Positions 8,115 through 17,102 of a DNA stretch of 64,000 bases are shown here, piece after piece (positions within the stretch are counted from its first letter, which is position 1; the number at the start of each line of letters is the position of its first letter). Source of the DNA: Actinomycetota bacterium (GTDB taxonomy: Bacteria; Actinomycetota; Actinomycetes; Actinomycetales; Dermatophilaceae). The notes beneath the pieces were generated by a model, which saw nothing but the letters and a program-made list of their open reading frames with translations, did not search any database and was not told the DNA's origin. A program made the position numbers and the translations under genes. The stretch is taken from positions 1 through 64,000 of the forward strand of contig JAIUNK010000019.1 in the NCBI GenBank assembly GCA_020161845.1, read 5' to 3'.

Positions 8115-8729
8115 TCAACCAGCGCTTGGGCGGCCGGCTGCGATCCAGCGGCCCGTGTAGCTCGTCGGGCTGGGGAACACATATTGTAGAAGGACCTCGT
8201 CAAGGGTCTCGTGATGCAGGGGCTTGGCGAAGACGCGACGACAGAAGGCCAGATCCTCGGCCATCGCTTCCGCGGCGAACCGGATCCCCCCAATCGCATG
8301 GCGCGACCAGGCCCGGGCCCACACGCAGCCATACGCGTGGGCGCGCCATCCGAAGGCCGAGGCGGGCTCCGAGCCCCACATGAAGCCGAAATGCAGGATG
8401 TCGGGGGACCCGGTCTCCTCGATCCGGTGCTCTAGTCGGGCGAGCGCGTCGTCGCGGACGTACCAGTCGTCGGCGTCGAGGAAAAGAACATAGTCACCGG
8501 TTGCGGCATCGAGTCCAGCGTTCCGAGCTAGCCCGGGATGACCCTTGCGGCTGACGATGACCGTCGCTCCCGCGCCTCGCGCGATCTCCGCAGTGTCATC
8601 TCGGCAGCAATCCGCGACGACGATGACGTCGTCGAACTCGCGCACCTGGGACGCGACCGTGTCGAGGGCTACGCCCAGGGTCGCCGCGGCGTCGTGAGCG
8701 GGGATGATGAGGGAGAAGCGGGCCGGCAT
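8115..8729 (-). CDS. Family 2 glycosyltransferase, short
   Basis: The protein has 204 residues, little more than the catalytic GT-A fold. It starts FSLIIPAHDAAATL, has VIVVADCCRDDT, GLARNAGLDAATGDYV and the metal-binding FLDADDWY motif near residue 80, and ends after an acidic AEDLAFCRRV segment that often holds the base. It would transfer a sugar from a nucleotide donor in the cytoplasm. It begins 6 bases after the stop of the methyltransferase-like gene at 8736, so both form one operon. Its stop lies 38 bases from the ISL3 element; the short C-terminus could be natural or slightly clipped by older rearrangement. Confidence 0.85.
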   Translation of the reverse strand: MPARFSLIIPAHDAAATLGVALDTVASQVREFDDVIVVADCCRDDTAEIARGAGATVIVSRKGHPGLARNAGLDAATGDYVLFLDADDWYVRDDALARLEHRIEETGSPDILHFGFMWGSEPASAFGWRAHAYGCVWARAWSRHAIGGIRFAAEAMAEDLAFCRRVFAKPLHHETLDEVLLQYVFPSPTSYTGRWIAAGRPSAG

Positions 8730-8735
8730 GAGGGC

Positions 8736-9998
8736 TCAGCGCCGGGTTGGCGTCGTGAGGACGACGTTCAGGTGGCCCTCATGGTGAAGGAGTACCTCGA
8801 GGGGGGCGGGGAGGGCCTGCCCTTCCTCGCCGATGGCAGCGAGTGTCCACCCGGCTTCGACGAGGCGGGTGAACTCCCCGGCGGCACGTGTCCAGTCGTC
8901 TGGTCGCGCCAGCGGAGCGACGCTGCACAGCAGGCGGCTGATTCGGTCGGCATCCAGCAGCGGGCGCAGCCGTGTGAGAGCGAGTCCAAGGCGGTGGGGT
9001 TGGCAGAGCATCGCGAGCTCGAATGGGTCCGCTGATTCCATCAGCGGCGCTAGATCTGTCGTCGGCACCTCGGTGTGCTCGGCTGCGGCCATGAGTGTCG
9101 TGGGATGCTGTCGTGAACCGTGCCAGGGGTTGCCTAAGGCAGGCCCGTACCAGCCGGGCGGCTCGTCGAACGGAGTCGGGCCACGGTGATCATCGAGCTG
9201 GGCCTCCACCAGCTCTACCGTCTTGTCGGCCCGATTGAGGATGAGGTTTTCGCGGAGGAACTGGAGATCCGACGGAGACGCTTCCAGCGCCACCACGCGG
9301 CCGGTCGGTCCGACCAGCTGGGCGACGAGTACCGTTTCCTCTCCGAAGCCGGCACCTATCTGTAGAACGCGTTGTCCAGGGAGGACCTTGGATCGGAGGT
9401 AGGCGCTTCGCTCCTCGTCAACCTCCCCTTGGAGAAGGAGACGAGGGGTGCGCGCGAGATCGTGGCTCGGGCAGACGAGGCTACCGGAGAAACTCGTTCG
9501 GACGAGCAGTCGACCGCCTCCGATGTATGTTCCCTGATAGGGCGGGCGCGATGCATGAAATGCCATGGCCGTGGTGAGTGCGTCGGCTTCGGCGCCGATG
9601 TCGGCGTAGCCATGAAGGGCTTTCTCTAGGCGTTCGGGCACCCCAGAGTTACGCGGTCGCTCATCTGCGGACTGGACCAACCGGCTGATTTCAGCGAGTT
9701 GCATCAGGAGGGCGTCGATGTCTCCTTGAGGGACCACGAAGCCGTCGTGGGGTTGCGAAAGCACTTGGCGGAATGACTCTAACGAGACGTTTAGCCGATC
9801 GCCGCCCGGGATGCCACGTCGAAGGGCATCTACCTTTTTTTCGTCGTTGTTGGACGGCGTCGAGGGAGTGGTGATCACCAGCAGGCCATCGTCAGCAATG
9901 GGAGCAACGAGGGTGGCAGCGGCCAGGACGATCGTGGGTCGGCTCCAGTTCGTTGCGACCACGAAGCGCCGCTTCGTAGGCCGAGAAGATTGAGTCAT
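8736..9998 (-). CDS. Two-domain protein: VVAT-type domain plus degenerate FkbM-like methyltransferase
   Basis: The protein has 420 residues; ATG 9998 follows GGAGG by 6 bases. Residues about 10-115 carry the shared domain: RFVVATNWSRP, LLVITTPSTP, LESFRQV, VVPQGDIDALL. From about residue 205 a Rossmann SAM-binding domain follows (VLQIGAGFG, GRVVALEASPSDL, LRENLILN), but the KIDVEG strand typical of FkbM enzymes is not visible, so the enzyme may have altered substrate use or be inactive. It has the same architecture as the gene at 1146. It leads a two-gene operon with the glycosyltransferase at 8115 and has a flagellar-type promoter at 10159-10185. Confidence 0.75.
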   Translation of the reverse strand: MTQSSRPTKRRFVVATNWSRPTIVLAAATLVAPIADDGLLVITTPSTPSNNDEKKVDALRRGIPGGDRLNVSLESFRQVLSQPHDGFVVPQGDIDALLMQLAEISRLVQSADERPRNSGVPERLEKALHGYADIGAEADALTTAMAFHASRPPYQGTYIGGGRLLVRTSFSGSLVCPSHDLARTPRLLLQGEVDEERSAYLRSKVLPGQRVLQIGAGFGEETVLVAQLVGPTGRVVALEASPSDLQFLRENLILNRADKTVELVEAQLDDHRGPTPFDEPPGWYGPALGNPWHGSRQHPTTLMAAAEHTEVPTTDLAPLMESADPFELAMLCQPHRLGLALTRLRPLLDADRISRLLCSVAPLARPDDWTRAAGEFTRLVEAGWTLAAIGEEGQALPAPLEVLLHHEGHLNVVLTTPTRR

Positions 9999-10158
9999 TT
10001 TGCGCCTCCAATGGATTGGCGTCTGTCACCCCTTCGGCTACCAGAGCTTCGGGATTAGCGCTGCCTCTGAGCGGCATGAGAGTCGTTTGCGGGACGGTCC
10101 AGAGGTCGACAACTACTGTGCGGTCGCCGGAGCTGAGCCACGCCTACCACGAACGGCC

Positions 10159-10185
10159 CTATCGGCCGCTGGATCTCGGTTGTGA
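10159..10185 (-). promoter_or_regulatory. Sigma-28-like promoter for the 9998-8115 operon
   Basis: On the minus strand TCAC (10185-10182), 15 bases, then GCCGATAG (10166-10159). The -10 box is identical to that of flgK. The predicted transcript has a leader of about 150 bases before ATG 9998. Confidence 0.5.
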
Positions 10186-10474
10186 GCGCGATCCCGGACC
10201 GTGTCTGCTCCGGAAGGGGACGCGCTCCCGCGACTCTCCCGACGGCATCAGAACCCGTGGGCTCCTCGGATTGCGGCGCCCGTAGTGCCTGGACGCCTCG
10301 GCGAGAATCGACCTGCCGGCGTCGGAGCAATCTCCAGCATGCGAGGCGGTCACCGGTCGAGGCTGCCCTCGCCGAAGGGAGGCACGTGTCAAGCAGCCCG
10401 TTGCCCGCAGTGGGAGACTCCACGGTCGACCAGGATCCTCGCCTGGACGGATCGGCCTCTTCAGGAGGTTCGCG

Positions 10475-10501
10475 TCAGCAATGGGCATGACCGGTCGATG
10501 G
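10475..10501 (+). promoter_or_regulatory. Sigma-28-like promoter for the GT32/GT2 operon
   Basis: TCAG at 10475-10478, 15 bases, then GTCGATGG at 10494-10501. The same CGATGG variant of the -10 box is found before the genes at 19819 and 21588. The first gene starts 129 bases downstream. Confidence 0.5.
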
Positions 10502-10629
10502 ATGGAGGTGACGACTCGGCGTCCTGCGTGCGCATGTCTCCCTAGACAATCGCCGCTTCCCAGCGGCCCATCGTTAGCAGGCGGCCTGCCCTCCGCGGTC
10601 GGCTATCCGGAAAAGGGGTGATCCTGTCC

Positions 10630-11292
10630 ATGGCAATCAGTAGGCTGCTCCATATCGTCTGGATAGGTGACGAATCGAGGCGACCCGAGCAGTGCATCGG
10701 GAGTTGGCGCCGCCTCAACTCCGATTTCGAGGTCCGTGTGTGGGGGAACGCCGACCTCCTCAGCCGCACTTGGATTAACGGGCGCCACATCCGCGCGCTC
10801 GCGGCGGCAGGGCGCTTCGCCGGTGTCGCAGACCTGATGCGCTATGAGATCCTCTTCTCCGAAGGAGGCATGGCGGTCGATGCCGACGCCGAATGCGTGC
10901 GCCCGCTGCCGGACTGGCTACTCGATCCCTCGGAGTTCGCGAGCTGGGAGAACGAGCATTTGCGGCCCGGTCTAATCACGAATGCGTTCATGGGCGCCGT
11001 TCCGGACTCGCCGTACATCGGGCAGTTGATCGCAACCGTCCACGACAAGGTAACCGTCACCGATGCTCACCCCTGGAAGACGACCGGCCCCGCCGTTGTC
11101 ACCGACGTGTGGAAGCGCTACCAATATCCGCTCACGATCTACCCGTCCCACTACTTCACCCCCGTGCACTTCAGCGGTCAACCCTACGCGGGGACAGGGC
11201 AGGTTTTCGCGCGCCAGTTCTGGTCCAGCACGCGCGCGGATGTCGAGAGCCGAGGTCTCGCTGTCGCCGACGGAGTAGGGGTGGCCTCGTGA
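10630..11292 (+). CDS. GT32-type glycosyltransferase with DXD motif
   Basis: The protein has 220 residues from ATG 10630; a GTG 12 bases upstream is a less likely start because it has no spaced ribosome site. LLHIVWIGDESRRPE at the start, then SWRRLNSDFEVRVW, DLMRYEILFSEGG and the DADAE metal site near residue 83 are hallmarks of the Gly_transf_sug (GT32) family, which includes capsule and mannosyl transferases. The protein is short and soluble, so it acts in the cytoplasm. It overlaps the next gene through GTGA. Position beside fliC and a flagellar-type promoter suggests a filament glycan as product. Confidence 0.82.
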   Translation: MAISRLLHIVWIGDESRRPEQCIGSWRRLNSDFEVRVWGNADLLSRTWINGRHIRALAAAGRFAGVADLMRYEILFSEGGMAVDADAECVRPLPDWLLDPSEFASWENEHLRPGLITNAFMGAVPDSPYIGQLIATVHDKVTVTDAHPWKTTGPAVVTDVWKRYQYPLTIYPSHYFTPVHFSGQPYAGTGQVFARQFWSSTRADVESRGLAVADGVGVAS

Positions 11293-12623
11293 CCCAGGCG
11301 AGCGAAGCATTACTTGACGTTGCGATGATCGTGAAGGACGAGGAGGGCTACCTCCCCACGTGCTTGGAGTCGCTCGAACAGTTGCGGCCGATCCTAGGGG
11401 TTGTCCACATCTACGACACGGGTTCGTCCGACCGCACCGTGGAGATTGCGCGCGCTTGGGGGGCGGAGGTCACCGAGGGCTATTGGGACGATGATTTCGC
11501 TCGGGCTCGAAATGCAGCAATGGCCCTCAGCTCAGCCCCCTGGGTGCTGATTGTGGATGCCGATGAAAGGGTTTCGGTTGAAACGGATTCTTTGGAGTCC
11601 GAATTAGTCTCGGCTTCCACTGAGGTCGACGTGGATGCGTTTGAGTCATCAGTGCTGCTCCGTTCTGATGCGAGCTATTCTTCGGCGACCTCGATTCGCA
11701 TCTTCAGGCGCGCAAGGGTCTGCTACCGAAACCGGGTTCATGAACGGCCCGTCCGCATGGATGGTGGTGACCCATGTCTGAGACGATTGCCATCTTCAAC
11801 CGTTTCTATTGTGCATATTGGCTACACCAGCGCCGCCTTCTCGGGGAAACTCTCTCGCAATCTTAATATCCTAGAAGTCGAAGTGGAAGCTTGTCGGGCC
11901 AATGAAAGTCAGGCTCAGCTCGCCGAGGCGCTGCTGAATCGTGGGCGATCCCTCGCCGGAGTCGGCGACGTACGTGCGGCCGAACGGGACTTCGAAGAGA
12001 TGCGGAAGCTGGACTGTCACCCAAAATTTCGCCTGCTCGGGGGTGAACGCCTGGCTCAACTGTTGTTAGATCAGGGGCGCTGGGATGAGGTCGAACCCCT
12101 TCTCCAGGAGCTTCGCCAGGAGGGCCAAGACAGGGATATGACCGCCTGGCTCTGGGCTCGCCTGGCCATTGGCCGGGGGATGCACGATAGGGCACTTCCG
12201 CTGCTGCGGCTGGTAAATCGCCCCAAGTCCGCCGTGGGGATGGTGGATTCCTGGGCGCCCGTCCTCAGGGCGCGAGTGCAGGCGGCGACCATGGTAGGTG
12301 AGTACGAGGAAGCGCTCGCTGCGGCAATCCCGCTGCTAGCTAAGCACGGGGGAGGGGCTGGGCTCGGTCCGTTGGTGGTGGCCTTGTGGGCAGACCGGCC
12401 AACCGAGGCGCTCGCCCGCCTTTTCGCGGAGTTCGGGCCGGAGCACGCGGTGGGGGTCGCCGCCGAGATGGAGCTAGCTGGGGAGCCCGGACCGCAGGTC
12501 GCGTCCTCATTGAGGCAAATGATCGGTCTGGGCACCGACTGGCAGCACCAGCCCTCTGGTTCGGTGGCCGTCAGTCGCGCTCAGGGGTCGTCCGGTGGCG
12601 CCACCGAGGACGTGGAACCGTGA
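11289..12623 (+). CDS. GT2 glycosyltransferase with TPR-like C-terminus, copy 1
   Basis: The protein has 444 residues. GTG 11289 overlaps the upstream stop. The N-terminal 250 residues are a GT2 catalytic domain: VAMIVKDEE, VHIYDTGSSDRT near 42, WDDDFARARN and the metal site VDADE near 90. This set is like SunS-type and related transferases that act on proteins or build antenna glycans. The remaining 190 residues form pairs of Ala/Leu-rich helices resembling TPR repeats, suited to bind a protein partner. It is the close tandem paralogue of the next gene. Flagellin is the nearest plausible acceptor. Confidence 0.85.
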   Translation: MTQASEALLDVAMIVKDEEGYLPTCLESLEQLRPILGVVHIYDTGSSDRTVEIARAWGAEVTEGYWDDDFARARNAAMALSSAPWVLIVDADERVSVETDSLESELVSASTEVDVDAFESSVLLRSDASYSSATSIRIFRRARVCYRNRVHERPVRMDGGDPCLRRLPSSTVSIVHIGYTSAAFSGKLSRNLNILEVEVEACRANESQAQLAEALLNRGRSLAGVGDVRAAERDFEEMRKLDCHPKFRLLGGERLAQLLLDQGRWDEVEPLLQELRQEGQDRDMTAWLWARLAIGRGMHDRALPLLRLVNRPKSAVGMVDSWAPVLRARVQAATMVGEYEEALAAAIPLLAKHGGGAGLGPLVVALWADRPTEALARLFAEFGPEHAVGVAAEMELAGEPGPQVASSLRQMIGLGTDWQHQPSGSVAVSRAQGSSGGATEDVEP

Positions 12624-13882
12624 CGCCCCAAGCCCTGCTGGATGTGGCGATGATCGTGAAGAGCGAGGAAGCCTACCTGCCCGCATGCCTGGCGTCCCTC
12701 GAACAGTTGCGACCGATCCTGGGAGTTGTCCACATCTACGACACGGGGTCGTCCGATCGCACCGTGGAGATTGCGCGCACCTGGGGGGCGAAGGTCACAG
12801 AGGGCTACTGGGACGATGACTTCGCGCGCGCCCGCAATGCTTCGCTGACATTCGGGTCGGCGCCGTGGATCCTCTGGACTGATGCGGACGACGTAGTGCA
12901 GGCCAACGTCTGTGCCCTCGCGGCGCGTCTGCGTGACGAGCTCGGGGGGGCGGTTCAAGCATTCAGTTCCTTACTCGTGGTCGACGGGCACGGTGGAACG
13001 CTGACTGCCCATTCGATCCGGGTCATGCGGCGTGGGTCGACCTGCTTTGAGAATCGCGTCCACGAGCGCGTGGTGCTGAGCAGTGGGGGGCTGGCTTCCT
13101 GCGCCCAGCTATCTCCCGACGTACTGACCACGGTGCACACCGGCTACACGGCGGAGGCGCATGCGGGCAAGGTCGCCCGCAACCTTGCCCTGCTGGAAGG
13201 GGAGCTCCAAGAGGCGCGCCGCCACGGCGGACCTCACCTGACGGAAGTGCTCTGGAATAGGGCCCGCACCCTCATGGGCGCGAACCGCTTCGAGGAGGCG
13301 ATCGACGATCTCGTCGAGGCTCGGCGCCACGTCGGGGGGCTGCGAGTGTTCCGTCTCGAGGCTGGAGAGCTCCTCGCGATGCTGTATCTCGAGACGAGTC
13401 GCTACGACGACGCAGAGGTTGTCCTGCAAGAGCTTCGCCAGGAGGGGCAGGATCCGGAGATGACCGCTTGGCTGTGGGGGAAGTTAGCACTCGGCAAGGG
13501 CGAACCACGCGAGGCGCTGACCCTGCTGCGCCTCATCAATCGTCCGAAGTCGGGAGCAGGTCGCTTGGACAGCTGGGTGCCGGTGCTGGCGGCCCGTGCT
13601 CAGGCCGCAGCCCTCGCTGGAGAGTACGACGAGTCGCTCGCCGCCGCTCTTCCCCTGCTTGCCAAGCACGGCGCAGGCGGCGGGCTTGGGCAACTGATCC
13701 TCGCGATGTGGGGCAGTCGCCCCGATGAGTCGCTCGCGATGCTCCTCGCCGAGTTCGGGTCTGCTCATGCCGCCGCAGTAGGGGATGAGCTTTGTCAGGC
13801 GGGAGCGCGGGGGGAGCACGTGAATCTGCTCTACCGCGAACGGCTCAGTATGGCATCGGGCTGTGCCGTGGTGGCGAGCTGA
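12620..13882 (+). CDS. GT2 glycosyltransferase with TPR-like C-terminus, copy 2
   Basis: The protein has 420 residues; GTG 12620 overlaps the stop of copy 1. The first 90 residues nearly repeat copy 1 (EQLRPILGVVHIYDTGSSDRT, WDDDFARARN), with high identity even at the DNA level, so the duplication is fairly recent or kept alike by gene conversion. The metal site reads TDADD instead of VDADE. Helical repeats follow with the shared segments LLLRLINRPKS-like and ELRQEGQDP. It ends 81 bases before the fliC promoter, directly linking this operon to flagellin. Confidence 0.85.
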   Translation: MTPQALLDVAMIVKSEEAYLPACLASLEQLRPILGVVHIYDTGSSDRTVEIARTWGAKVTEGYWDDDFARARNASLTFGSAPWILWTDADDVVQANVCALAARLRDELGGAVQAFSSLLVVDGHGGTLTAHSIRVMRRGSTCFENRVHERVVLSSGGLASCAQLSPDVLTTVHTGYTAEAHAGKVARNLALLEGELQEARRHGGPHLTEVLWNRARTLMGANRFEEAIDDLVEARRHVGGLRVFRLEAGELLAMLYLETSRYDDAEVVLQELRQEGQDPEMTAWLWGKLALGKGEPREALTLLRLINRPKSGAGRLDSWVPVLAARAQAAALAGEYDESLAAALPLLAKHGAGGGLGQLILAMWGSRPDESLAMLLAEFGSAHAAAVGDELCQAGARGEHVNLLYRERLSMASGCAVVAS

Positions 13883-13962
13883 CCGGCCACCCGCTCGGCG
13901 GAGGAGCAACCCCCGCCTGGCCCGAATGCCGGCCCAGATCTGACGCCGTCGCATGTCGCATC

Positions 13963-13989
13963 TCAGTTTTGCGACGAGGGTACCGATAG
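13963..13989 (+). promoter_or_regulatory. Sigma-28-like fliC promoter
   Basis: TCAG at 13963-13966, 15 bases, ACCGATAG at 13982-13989. FliC is the classic late sigma-28 target, which anchors the motif found across the window. ATG lies about 105 bases downstream. Confidence 0.7.
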
Positions 13990-14094
13990 GAAATGTGCGG
14001 GGGTGACCCCGGTCGGGATGGTCGACCGACCGCCGACTATGACGGTTCCGCCAGGGAAGGCGGGGCTGGGCCCCATTCCACGAAGGAGAACATC

Positions 14095-14916
14095 ATGGGT
14101 CTGCAGATCAACACCAACATCGGCGCTCTGAACGCTTACCGGAACCTGTCCGGTACTCAGGGTGCGATGCAGTCCAGCCTGGAGAAGCTGTCCTCCGGTC
14201 TGCGTATCAACCGCGCTGCTGACGACGCTGCCGGCCTCGCGATCAGCGAGAAGCTGCGTGGACAGGTCAACGGTCTCAACCAGGCGTCCCGCAATGCGCA
14301 GGATGGCATCTCGATGGTTCAGACGGCTGAGGGTGCCCTCGATGAGGTCCACTCGATGCTGCAGCGCATGCGTACGCTCGCGGTTCAGGCCTCGAACGGC
14401 ACCAACTCCACCGCGAACCTGGGCCAGATTCAGTCTGAGATCACCCAGCTCACGACGGAGATCGGTGAGATCGCCAAGCGCACCAAGTTCAACGGTCTGG
14501 ACCTGTTCACCACGGCGACGACCACCCTGCAGGTGGGCGCGAACGCCAGCGACACGATGACCTTCGCGGGTCAGGCGCTGACCTCCGCCGCTGTCGGTGG
14601 CACCAGCATCAGCGCTGTGGACGTCACCACGGCGACGGGCGCGAACGGTGCGATCACCACGCTGGACAATGCGATCGATGGCATCGCCTCTCAGCGCGCG
14701 AGCCTCGGTGCGATCCAGAACCGCCTCGAGCACACCATCAAGAACCTCGGTGTGTCCGCGGAGAACCTGGCCGCGTCGGAGAGCCGCGTTCGCGACGCCG
14801 ACATGGCCAAGGAAATGACGCAGTTCAGCCGCAACCAGGTCCTGCAGCAGGCCGGCATCTCGATGCTGGCTCAGGCCAACCAGGCCCCGCAGTCGGTCCT
14901 CAAGCTCCTGGGCTGA
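14095..14916 (+). CDS. fliC: Flagellin
   Basis: The protein has 273 residues; ATG 14095 follows GAAGGAG. It has the conserved N-terminus MGLQINTNIGALNAYRNL with SLEKLSSGLRINRAADDAAG, and the C-terminus ASESRVRDADMAKEM to LAQANQAPQSVLKLLG, which form the D0/D1 coiled coils of the filament. Only a short Thr/Ala/Ser-rich middle of about 70 residues separates them, so the surface D2/D3 domains are nearly absent. Ser and Thr in that middle are possible sites of O-linked modification by the adjacent glycosyltransferases. Own promoter upstream and strong hairpin downstream indicate a single-gene, highly expressed unit. Confidence 0.97.
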   Translation: MGLQINTNIGALNAYRNLSGTQGAMQSSLEKLSSGLRINRAADDAAGLAISEKLRGQVNGLNQASRNAQDGISMVQTAEGALDEVHSMLQRMRTLAVQASNGTNSTANLGQIQSEITQLTTEIGEIAKRTKFNGLDLFTTATTTLQVGANASDTMTFAGQALTSAAVGGTSISAVDVTTATGANGAITTLDNAIDGIASQRASLGAIQNRLEHTIKNLGVSAENLAASESRVRDADMAKEMTQFSRNQVLQQAGISMLAQANQAPQSVLKLLG

Positions 14917-14924
14917 TTCAACTA

Positions 14925-14976
14925 GCACGACGGTGAGGGGGCGTGGGCATCATGCCCGCGTCCCCTTCCGCCGTGC
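14925..14976 (+). terminator. Hairpin after fliC
   Basis: A long, slightly imperfect stem: GCACGACGG pairs with CCGCCGTGC, and GGGGGCGTGGGCAT pairs with ATGCCCGCGTCCCC. It stands 8 bases after the fliC stop. No clear T-run follows, so it may be a terminator, a 3-prime stabiliser or both. Confidence 0.65.
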
Positions 14977-15009
14977 CACGCGATCACCCGTTTCGAGAAA
15001 GGGGAAGAC

Positions 15010-16356
15010 ATGTCTAGCATGCAGGTTAGTGGGTTAACCGGCTTCGACTCGGCCAACATGGTCCAGCAGCTGATGTCTGTGGAACGCCTCTCCGGAAAGC
15101 GCTACAGCGACGGGCAGAAGGCGAGCAATACGCTCATCTCCGCCCTGCAGGGCCTCAACACGCAATTCAAGTCGCTGGGTGAGGCCGCCAAGGCGTTCAT
15201 TCCTGACACCGTACTCGGCGGCACCTCGGCCTGGCAGACCACCACGGCCACAAGCAGCAATAAGGACGTTGCCACGGCGGTGACCGCTTCGACGGCGACG
15301 CCCACGAGTCTGTCGTTCACCGTGGATCAGATGGCAGCGGCTGGCTCGGTGAAGTCGGCAGCGACGTTTGCCTCGACGGCCACCTTCGCGAGCGCCTTCA
15401 CGTTCAATGTGACTGCCGCAGCCGGGAGCGCCAATGAGAAGACGCTGCCCATCTCGGTTGCCGCGGGTGCCGGGCTGGCCGATGTGGTCGACCAGATCAA
15501 CAAGTCTGGCCTGGGTCTGCAGGCCAACATGGTTCAAGTCGCTCCGGGGACGTACGGGCTTCAGGTCAGCTCGAGCGCCACGGGGGTCGGCACCGACGTC
15601 ACGATCGAATCGGGTACACCGCTCGGCGACTTCACCACCGTGACGACGGGTCAAGACGCGAAGATCCAGCTCGGCGGCGTGGGCGGGTTCGCCCTCTCCT
15701 CGCCGTCGAACACGTTCAAGGACGTCGTGCCGGGCGTGACGATCACGGCGCAGTCGGTCTCCGCGACGCCGGTAAGGCTCGACATCAAGGCAGATTCGTC
15801 GTCAATCGGTGACAAGGTCAAGGCCCTCATCGATGCCGCGAACACGGCGCTGAAGACGATGGCCGACGGAACGAAGTACAACCCAGACAAGAAGACGGCC
15901 GGAAGCCTCAACGGTGAATCGACTGTCCGCGACGTCCAGTACAGGCTGCAGTCGATCTTCTCAGGGTCGAGCGCCGGCCAACTGGCCAGCATGGGCGTGG
16001 AGTTCCAAAAGGACGGCACGGTCACGTTCGACAAGGCGAAGTTCGAAGCCGCGTACGTGAGGGACCCGAAGGCGGTGGAGGCGACATTCACAGACACCGC
16101 GACCAAGGTTTCCGACTTGAGTAAGCAGACGTCGAACTCGGCCGATGGTTACTTGACCGTTCGAATCCAGGGGGAGCAGTCGCAACTCAAGGATTACACG
16201 GACCGGCTCACCGACTTCAATGAGCGCATGAGCCTGCGGGAGTCCGCGCTGAGCAAGCAGTTCTCCACGCTGGAAGCGTTGCTGAGCAAAATGCAGTCGC
16301 AAGGGCAGTGGCTCAGCGGGCAGCTTGCCGCGTTGTCGGCCTCGAACTCTAAGTAA
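15010..16356 (+). CDS. fliD: Flagellar hook-associated protein 2 (filament cap)
   Basis: The protein has 448 residues, a normal length. It opens with the FliD N-terminal motif MQVSGLTGFDSANMVQQLM, has the FliD middle region with paired beta domains, and ends with a heptad-rich C-terminus (ERMSLRESALSKQFSTLE, LLSKMQSQGQWLSGQL) that forms the coiled coil. FliD caps the growing filament and folds flagellin after export. A purine-rich AAAGGGGAAG precedes ATG 15010. It is followed closely by fliS. Confidence 0.95.
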   Translation: MSSMQVSGLTGFDSANMVQQLMSVERLSGKRYSDGQKASNTLISALQGLNTQFKSLGEAAKAFIPDTVLGGTSAWQTTTATSSNKDVATAVTASTATPTSLSFTVDQMAAAGSVKSAATFASTATFASAFTFNVTAAAGSANEKTLPISVAAGAGLADVVDQINKSGLGLQANMVQVAPGTYGLQVSSSATGVGTDVTIESGTPLGDFTTVTTGQDAKIQLGGVGGFALSSPSNTFKDVVPGVTITAQSVSATPVRLDIKADSSSIGDKVKALIDAANTALKTMADGTKYNPDKKTAGSLNGESTVRDVQYRLQSIFSGSSAGQLASMGVEFQKDGTVTFDKAKFEAAYVRDPKAVEATFTDTATKVSDLSKQTSNSADGYLTVRIQGEQSQLKDYTDRLTDFNERMSLRESALSKQFSTLEALLSKMQSQGQWLSGQLAALSASNSK

Positions 16357-16373
16357 CCAGGCAAGGAGACGAT

Positions 16374-16757
16374 ATGACGACCGCGGCCCAACTCCGCAAC
16401 CGGTATGCCCAGGAATCGGTGAGCACCGCCACCCCCGGGCAGCTCCTCGTGATGCTGTATGACCGGCTGAGCAAGGACCTGATCACAGCGGAGCGGGCCG
16501 TGGTCGCGCATGACGTCCCCACGGCGCACACGAACCTCGTGCATGCGCAGGAGATCATCACCGAGCTTGCGGCGACCCTCCAGATCGATGCCTGGGAGGG
16601 CGGACCCAACCTGCTCGCCCTCTACGAATGGTGCCTGATTGAGCTTTTCCAGGCGAACATTTACAAGGACGCCGCGCGCATCCACACGGTGCGTGAGGTC
16701 ATCGAGCCTTTGCGGGATGCATGGACACAGGCTGCCAGGCAGGTCGAAGGCCGATGA
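16374..16757 (+). CDS. fliS: Flagellin export chaperone
   Basis: The protein has 127 residues and is helical. It carries the FliS signature NRYAQESVSTATPGQLLVMLYD near the start and LLALYEWCLIELFQANIYKD later. FliS binds the C-terminus of flagellin and delivers it to the export gate. Starts 17 bases after fliD and overlaps the next gene by ATGA, the usual fliD-fliS-fliT order. Confidence 0.94.
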   Translation: MTTAAQLRNRYAQESVSTATPGQLLVMLYDRLSKDLITAERAVVAHDVPTAHTNLVHAQEIITELAATLQIDAWEGGPNLLALYEWCLIELFQANIYKDAARIHTVREVIEPLRDAWTQAARQVEGR

Positions 16758-17044
16758 ACGCTTGGGAGCAGGCGCTGACGCGGATGGAAGACGACCTCGA
16801 CGCTCACGAGCTGACATTGCGCACCGGTGACGTCCGCGACGTCATGCCTTTCGTGGCCCCGGAGGGGCTGGGTCCGATGCCGACCCATCTTGCGGATCGA
16901 GTGCAGAGTCTGATCCATCGGACCAGACTCCTCGCCACATTCGTGCAGTACGAACTTGTCGCCACCGACGCGGATCTCCGCTTCGAGCGGCGCGAAGTGA
17001 AACACGCCGGCGCCCAGGCGCTCTATCTGGACCGCGCGGTCTGA
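16754..17044 (+). CDS. FliT-like small flagellar chaperone
   Basis: The protein has 96 residues and overlaps fliS by ATGA. It is small, acidic and mostly helical (WEQALTRMEDDLDAHELTL, LIHRTRLLATFVQYEL), with no clear homology that I can name. Its place directly after fliS is where fliT, the FliD chaperone, normally sits, so a chaperone role is inferred from position and size only. A strong hairpin follows 22 bases later. Confidence 0.6.
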   Translation: MNAWEQALTRMEDDLDAHELTLRTGDVRDVMPFVAPEGLGPMPTHLADRVQSLIHRTRLLATFVQYELVATDADLRFERREVKHAGAQALYLDRAV

Positions 17045-17066
17045 TCGGAGAGCGCAGAACAGTGTT

Positions 17067-17101
17067 CATCAGGGACGACGGTGACCCCGTCGTCCCTGAT
17101 G
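17067..17101 (+). terminator. Rho-independent terminator after fliD-fliS
   Basis: A perfect 15-bp stem (CATCAGGGACGACGG with CCGTCGTCCCTGATG) around a 5-base loop, followed by GTTTA. The TTTA also serves as the -35 box of the flgK promoter, so terminator and promoter are fused. Confidence 0.85.
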
Positions 17102-17102
17102 G

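Larger units (their letters stand above)
9999..10629. other. Divergent intergenic region with two flagellar-type promoters
   Basis: The region separates the minus-strand methyltransferase operon from the plus-strand GT32/GT2 operon. Short overlapping frames occur on both strands but none shows a family motif or a good ribosome site. It holds two sigma-28-like promoters, one facing left at 10159-10185 and one facing right at 10475-10501. I see nothing else with support. Confidence 0.5.

Noticed and set aside
10240-10290. tRNA-like ATCAGAACCCGTGGGCTCC sequence
   Set aside because: No acceptor stem, anticodon arm or T-arm can be folded around it.
10055-10490. Overlapping frames on both strands between the two divergent glycan operons
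   Set aside because: No ribosome site, no motif, and they overlap promoter motifs; third positions are not gene-like.
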